NCBI GenBank assembly: GCA_903903765.1
Contig: CAIVAH010000271.1
Coordinates: 1-8,299, forward strand
Direction: 5' to 3'
Length of the DNA: 8,299 nt
From: an uncultured Methylococcaceae bacterium
Lineage (GTDB): Bacteria > Pseudomonadota > Gammaproteobacteria > Methylococcales > Methylomonadaceae
Below are positions 6,508 through 8,299 of the stretch, piece by piece. Under the pieces are notes generated by a model. The model was not told the origin of the DNA. It did not search any database and saw only the letters and a program-made list of their open reading frames with translations. Every line of letters starts with the position of its first letter. The first letter of the stretch is position 1. Position numbers and translations under genes: made by a program.

Positions 6508-7886
6508 TGGTCATAAAAAAATTTATGAATACAAATGCCCCCCGCATATTGGTTGTAGATGATGAGCCGGATATTCGCCGATTGGTTTGTGAGATACTTG
6601 AAGATGAAGGATATCAAGTGGCTATGGCGCAAAATGGTGTAGAGGCGAGGCAATTAAAAATTTCTCAACGGCCTAATTTGATTTTGCTAGATATTTGGAT
6701 GCCCGATACTGATGGTGTTTCTTTGTTAAAAGAGTGGGTTTCAGAAGATGAATTACTTTGTCCTGTGGTGATGATGTCTGGACATGGTTCAGTCGAATTA
6801 GCAGTTGAGGCGACTCGATTAGGAGCCTATGATTTTTTGGAGAAGCCTTTATCTTTGGCAAAATTATTATTAATAGTAGATCGAGCCATTGAAGCGGGTA
6901 ATTTACAAATTGAAAATGCCGGTCTTAAAAAACAATTGGTTGCTGATATTGAGCCAGTTGGTAAAAGTGCGGCAGTAGCGAGAATCAAAGAGCAGTTGAA
7001 GCGCTTAGCTCAGCATGACACGCGGGTGCTATTTTTTGGCGAAGCAGGTGCAGGTAAAGAGTTATATGCGCGTTATTTGCATAATAATAGTTCGCATCGT
7101 AAAGGGCCTTTCATTGATGTAGCTGTAGGAAGTATTTCGCCAGAAAATTCAGCGGTAGAGTTCTTTGGAAAAGAATCTCAGGGTAATGTGTATAAAGGAT
7201 TACTGGAAAGAGCAAATAAAGGTACACTATTTTTAAGTGAAATAGGTGGTATGGATGCAGAAACGCAGTTACGATTATTAAGTGCGTTAGAGTCGAGTTC
7301 TTTTTTGCGTGTAGGGGGGAGTGAGGCAGTCAGAGTGGATGTAAGAGTAATTACATCTACACGAGTTTCAATAGATGAAGAGATTCGATCTGGTCGTTTT
7401 AGGCAGGATTTATATTATATCTTGAATGAGGTGGCTTTTGTTATTCCGCCTTTACGAGAACATAGTGAGGATGTTCCAGGATTATTAAGTTTTTATGTCG
7501 ATTATTTTGTTAATCAAGAGAAGTTGGCATTTCGTAAGTTTTCGATGGCTGCGCAAAATTTTTTACGCAACTATAGTTGGCGTGGAAATGTTAGAGAATT
7601 AAAGAATTTGGTGCAGCGTTTAATGATTTTAGGGGTGGGTGAAGAAATAGAATTGGAAGAAGTAAGGACGGCTTTAGGTTCTGTTGTTAGTGATGTGACT
7701 TTGGTTGCAGCCGTGCCAGAGTTTTTTAATTTGCCTTTAAAGGATGCGAGAGATCATTTCGAAAAAGCTTATCTTGAATATCATTTTGAACGTACCGGGG
7801 GGAGTGTGGCAAAGTTGTCTGCAACCGTTGGTATGGAAAGAACTCATCTATATAGAAAGTTACATTCTTTAAACATTAAACTATGA
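6507..7886 (+). CDS. ntrX: NtrX-type response regulator with degenerate AAA+ domain
   Basis: A 459-residue regulator with three domains. Receiver (about 13-125): D18/D19, phosphorylated D62 in LLDIWMPDTDG, S91 and K113, all intact. AAA+ (about 148-375): Walker A GEAGAGKE at 178-185 is intact, but the GAFTGA loop is missing (KESQGNVYKG at 222-231 stands in its place). Walker B reads LFLSEI at 241-246 instead of LFLDEI, and the second arginine finger is I305 (DLYYILN for DLYYRLN); the first finger R299 and NVREL (361-365) remain. Fis-type helix-turn-helix at about 430-457 (GGSVAKLSATVGMERTHLYRK). It is presumably phosphorylated by the kinase just upstream and probably regulates without sigma54. 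ATG 6507 overlaps the kinase stop (TAATG); ATG 6525 would begin MNTNAPRILVVDDEP and is an equally family-like start. No strong ribosome site precedes either. Confidence 0.92.
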   Translation: MVIKKFMNTNAPRILVVDDEPDIRRLVCEILEDEGYQVAMAQNGVEARQLKISQRPNLILLDIWMPDTDGVSLLKEWVSEDELLCPVVMMSGHGSVELAVEATRLGAYDFLEKPLSLAKLLLIVDRAIEAGNLQIENAGLKKQLVADIEPVGKSAAVARIKEQLKRLAQHDTRVLFFGEAGAGKELYARYLHNNSSHRKGPFIDVAVGSISPENSAVEFFGKESQGNVYKGLLERANKGTLFLSEIGGMDAETQLRLLSALESSSFLRVGGSEAVRVDVRVITSTRVSIDEEIRSGRFRQDLYYILNEVAFVIPPLREHSEDVPGLLSFYVDYFVNQEKLAFRKFSMAAQNFLRNYSWRGNVRELKNLVQRLMILGVGEEIELEEVRTALGSVVSDVTLVAAVPEFFNLPLKDARDHFEKAYLEYHFERTGGSVAKLSATVGMERTHLYRKLHSLNIKL

Positions 7887-8024
7887 TCTCGTGATTTATT
7901 ACAATTAACGCTTGATTTGGTGAGTATTGTTCCTGTAAAATTTCCTGTTTTGGTGGGTATAGTGTTGTTTGTTAGTGAGTCGAGTTTGACTGGGCTTTAA
8001 TAAATTTATACCTGTATATATAAA

Positions 8025-8052
8025 TAAACATTGAAAGATACAGCAATGTTTA
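8025..8052. repeat. Perfect 9-bp inverted repeat across the rplM promoter
   Basis: TAAACATTG (8025-8033) and CAATGTTTA (8044-8052) are exact reverse complements separated by 10 nt. The dyad covers the -35 element and nearly all of the spacer of the promoter at 8031-8059. It is not followed by a T run on the plus strand, so it does not look like a rightward intrinsic terminator for ntrX. The position suits an operator for a dimeric repressor, but the binding protein is unknown. It would lie upstream of the predicted transcript start, so an RNA-level role would need transcription coming from ntrX. Confidence 0.6.
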
Positions 8053-8059
8053 GTAAAAT
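8031..8059 (+). promoter_or_regulatory. Probable sigma70 promoter of rplM
   Basis: TTGAAA (8031-8036, five of six bases matching consensus) is followed after 17 nt by TAAAAT (8054-8059, five of six). This is the strongest promoter match in the window. Transcription should start near 8066, giving a leader of about 35 nt before the rplM ATG. A ribosomal protein operon is expected to have a strong promoter, which agrees. Confidence 0.65.
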
Positions 8060-8063
8060 TCTC

Positions 8064-8078
8064 GCTCTTTTATTGAGC
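8064..8078 (+). promoter_or_regulatory. Small hairpin in the rplM leader
   Basis: GCTC (8064-8067) can pair with GAGC (8075-8078) around a 7-nt U-rich loop, right at the predicted start of the leader mRNA. CTC 8061-8063 could add pairs with GAG 8084-8086 if the transcript starts further upstream. L13 represses its own mRNA in E. coli as I recall, so a leader structure could matter, but a 4-bp stem is weak evidence and I do not assign it to a known family. Confidence 0.25.
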
Positions 8079-8101
8079 CTTTAGAGAAAGACTAAGTAAC
8101 G

Positions 8102-8299
8102 ATGAAAACATTTAGTGCAAAAACAGCAGAAGTTAAGCGCGATTGGTATGTAGTTGATGCAGATGGGAAGACGCTGGGCCGCCTTGCTTCTGAGATTGCA
8201 CTACGTCTTCGTGGTAAACATAAACCAGAATATACACCGCACGTTGATACAGGTGATTACATTATTGTTGTAAACGTAGATAAAATCGGCGTAACTGGC
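8102..8299 (+). CDS. rplM: 50S ribosomal protein L13, N-terminal part
   Basis: L13 is an early-assembling protein of the large ribosomal subunit, binding 23S rRNA. The 66 visible codons, about half of the usual 142 residues, match E. coli L13 closely: [53 protein letters not shown] and the final KIGVTG. The gene runs off the right edge in an open frame. The start is unambiguous from the family N-terminus. No strong Shine-Dalgarno is present (AGAGAAAG at 8083-8090 is more than 10 nt away), which is unexpected for a ribosomal protein and may point to leader-mediated control. rpsI (S9) normally follows and is expected just outside the window. Confidence 0.97.
   Translation, partial: MKTFSAKTAEVKRDWYVVDADGKTLGRLASEIALRLRGKHKPEYTPHVDTGDYIIVVNVDKIGVTG

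Noticed and set aside
7986..8012. TTGACT ... TATACC as an alternative rplM promoter
   Set aside because: Spacing is 15 nt and the -10 match is only four of six; the pair at 8031-8059 fits much better. It could be a minor upstream start.
1..8299. Mobile element, CRISPR, toxin-antitoxin or defence system
   Set aside because: Every stretch over 300 nt is occupied by a conserved chromosomal gene; no spaced direct repeats, transposase motifs, tRNA or attachment sites were seen.

Overview
This window is chromosomal housekeeping DNA from a low-GC Gammaproteobacterium. The evidence is the divergent arrangement dprA / def-fmt-rsmB, which matches the Enterobacteria and Pseudomonas-type layout as I recall it, and the sequences of Fmt, RsmB and ribosomal protein L13, which read like E. 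coli homologues with many substitutions. The DUF4390-NtrY-NtrX cassette behind rsmB is typical of non-enteric gammaproteobacteria such as methanotrophs, sulfur oxidisers and Legionella/Coxiella relatives. I cannot name a genus. No tRNA, rRNA, CRISPR array, insertion sequence or prophage gene is visible.

Layout: positions 1-945 hold the minus-strand dprA, cut off at its C-terminus by the window edge and lacking any ordinary start codon. Positions 946-1115 are a divergent intergenic region with a plausible sigma70 promoter for the rightward operon. From about 1116 to 7886 six plus-strand genes are packed with overlaps or gaps of at most 2 nt: def (peptide deformylase), fmt (Met-tRNA formyltransferase), rsmB (16S rRNA m5C967 methyltransferase), a DUF4390 exported protein, an NtrY-type membrane histidine kinase and an NtrX-type response regulator. 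Positions 7887-8101 are intergenic and carry the promoter and leader of rplM (50S protein L13), whose first 66 codons end the window.

How they work together: def and fmt form the formylation/deformylation cycle of bacterial initiator methionine, and rsmB modifies the ribosome's P-site region, so the front of the operon serves translation. The back half is a two-component pathway: the kinase has four membrane segments, a periplasmic domain, HAMP, PAS and catalytic domains, and its partner regulator has receiver, AAA+ and Fis-type DNA-binding domains. The small exported DUF4390 protein overlaps genes on both sides and may act with the kinase in the periplasm; that is inference.

Most worth a second look: the NtrX AAA+ domain has lost the sigma54-contacting GAFTGA loop, the Walker B aspartate and one of two arginine fingers, so it is probably not a working sigma54 activator. 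A perfect 9-bp inverted repeat lies across the -35 element of the best rplM promoter. dprA appears to start at CTG or to carry a frameshift. I found no convincing wholly new system; these are unusual details in a mostly conserved region.
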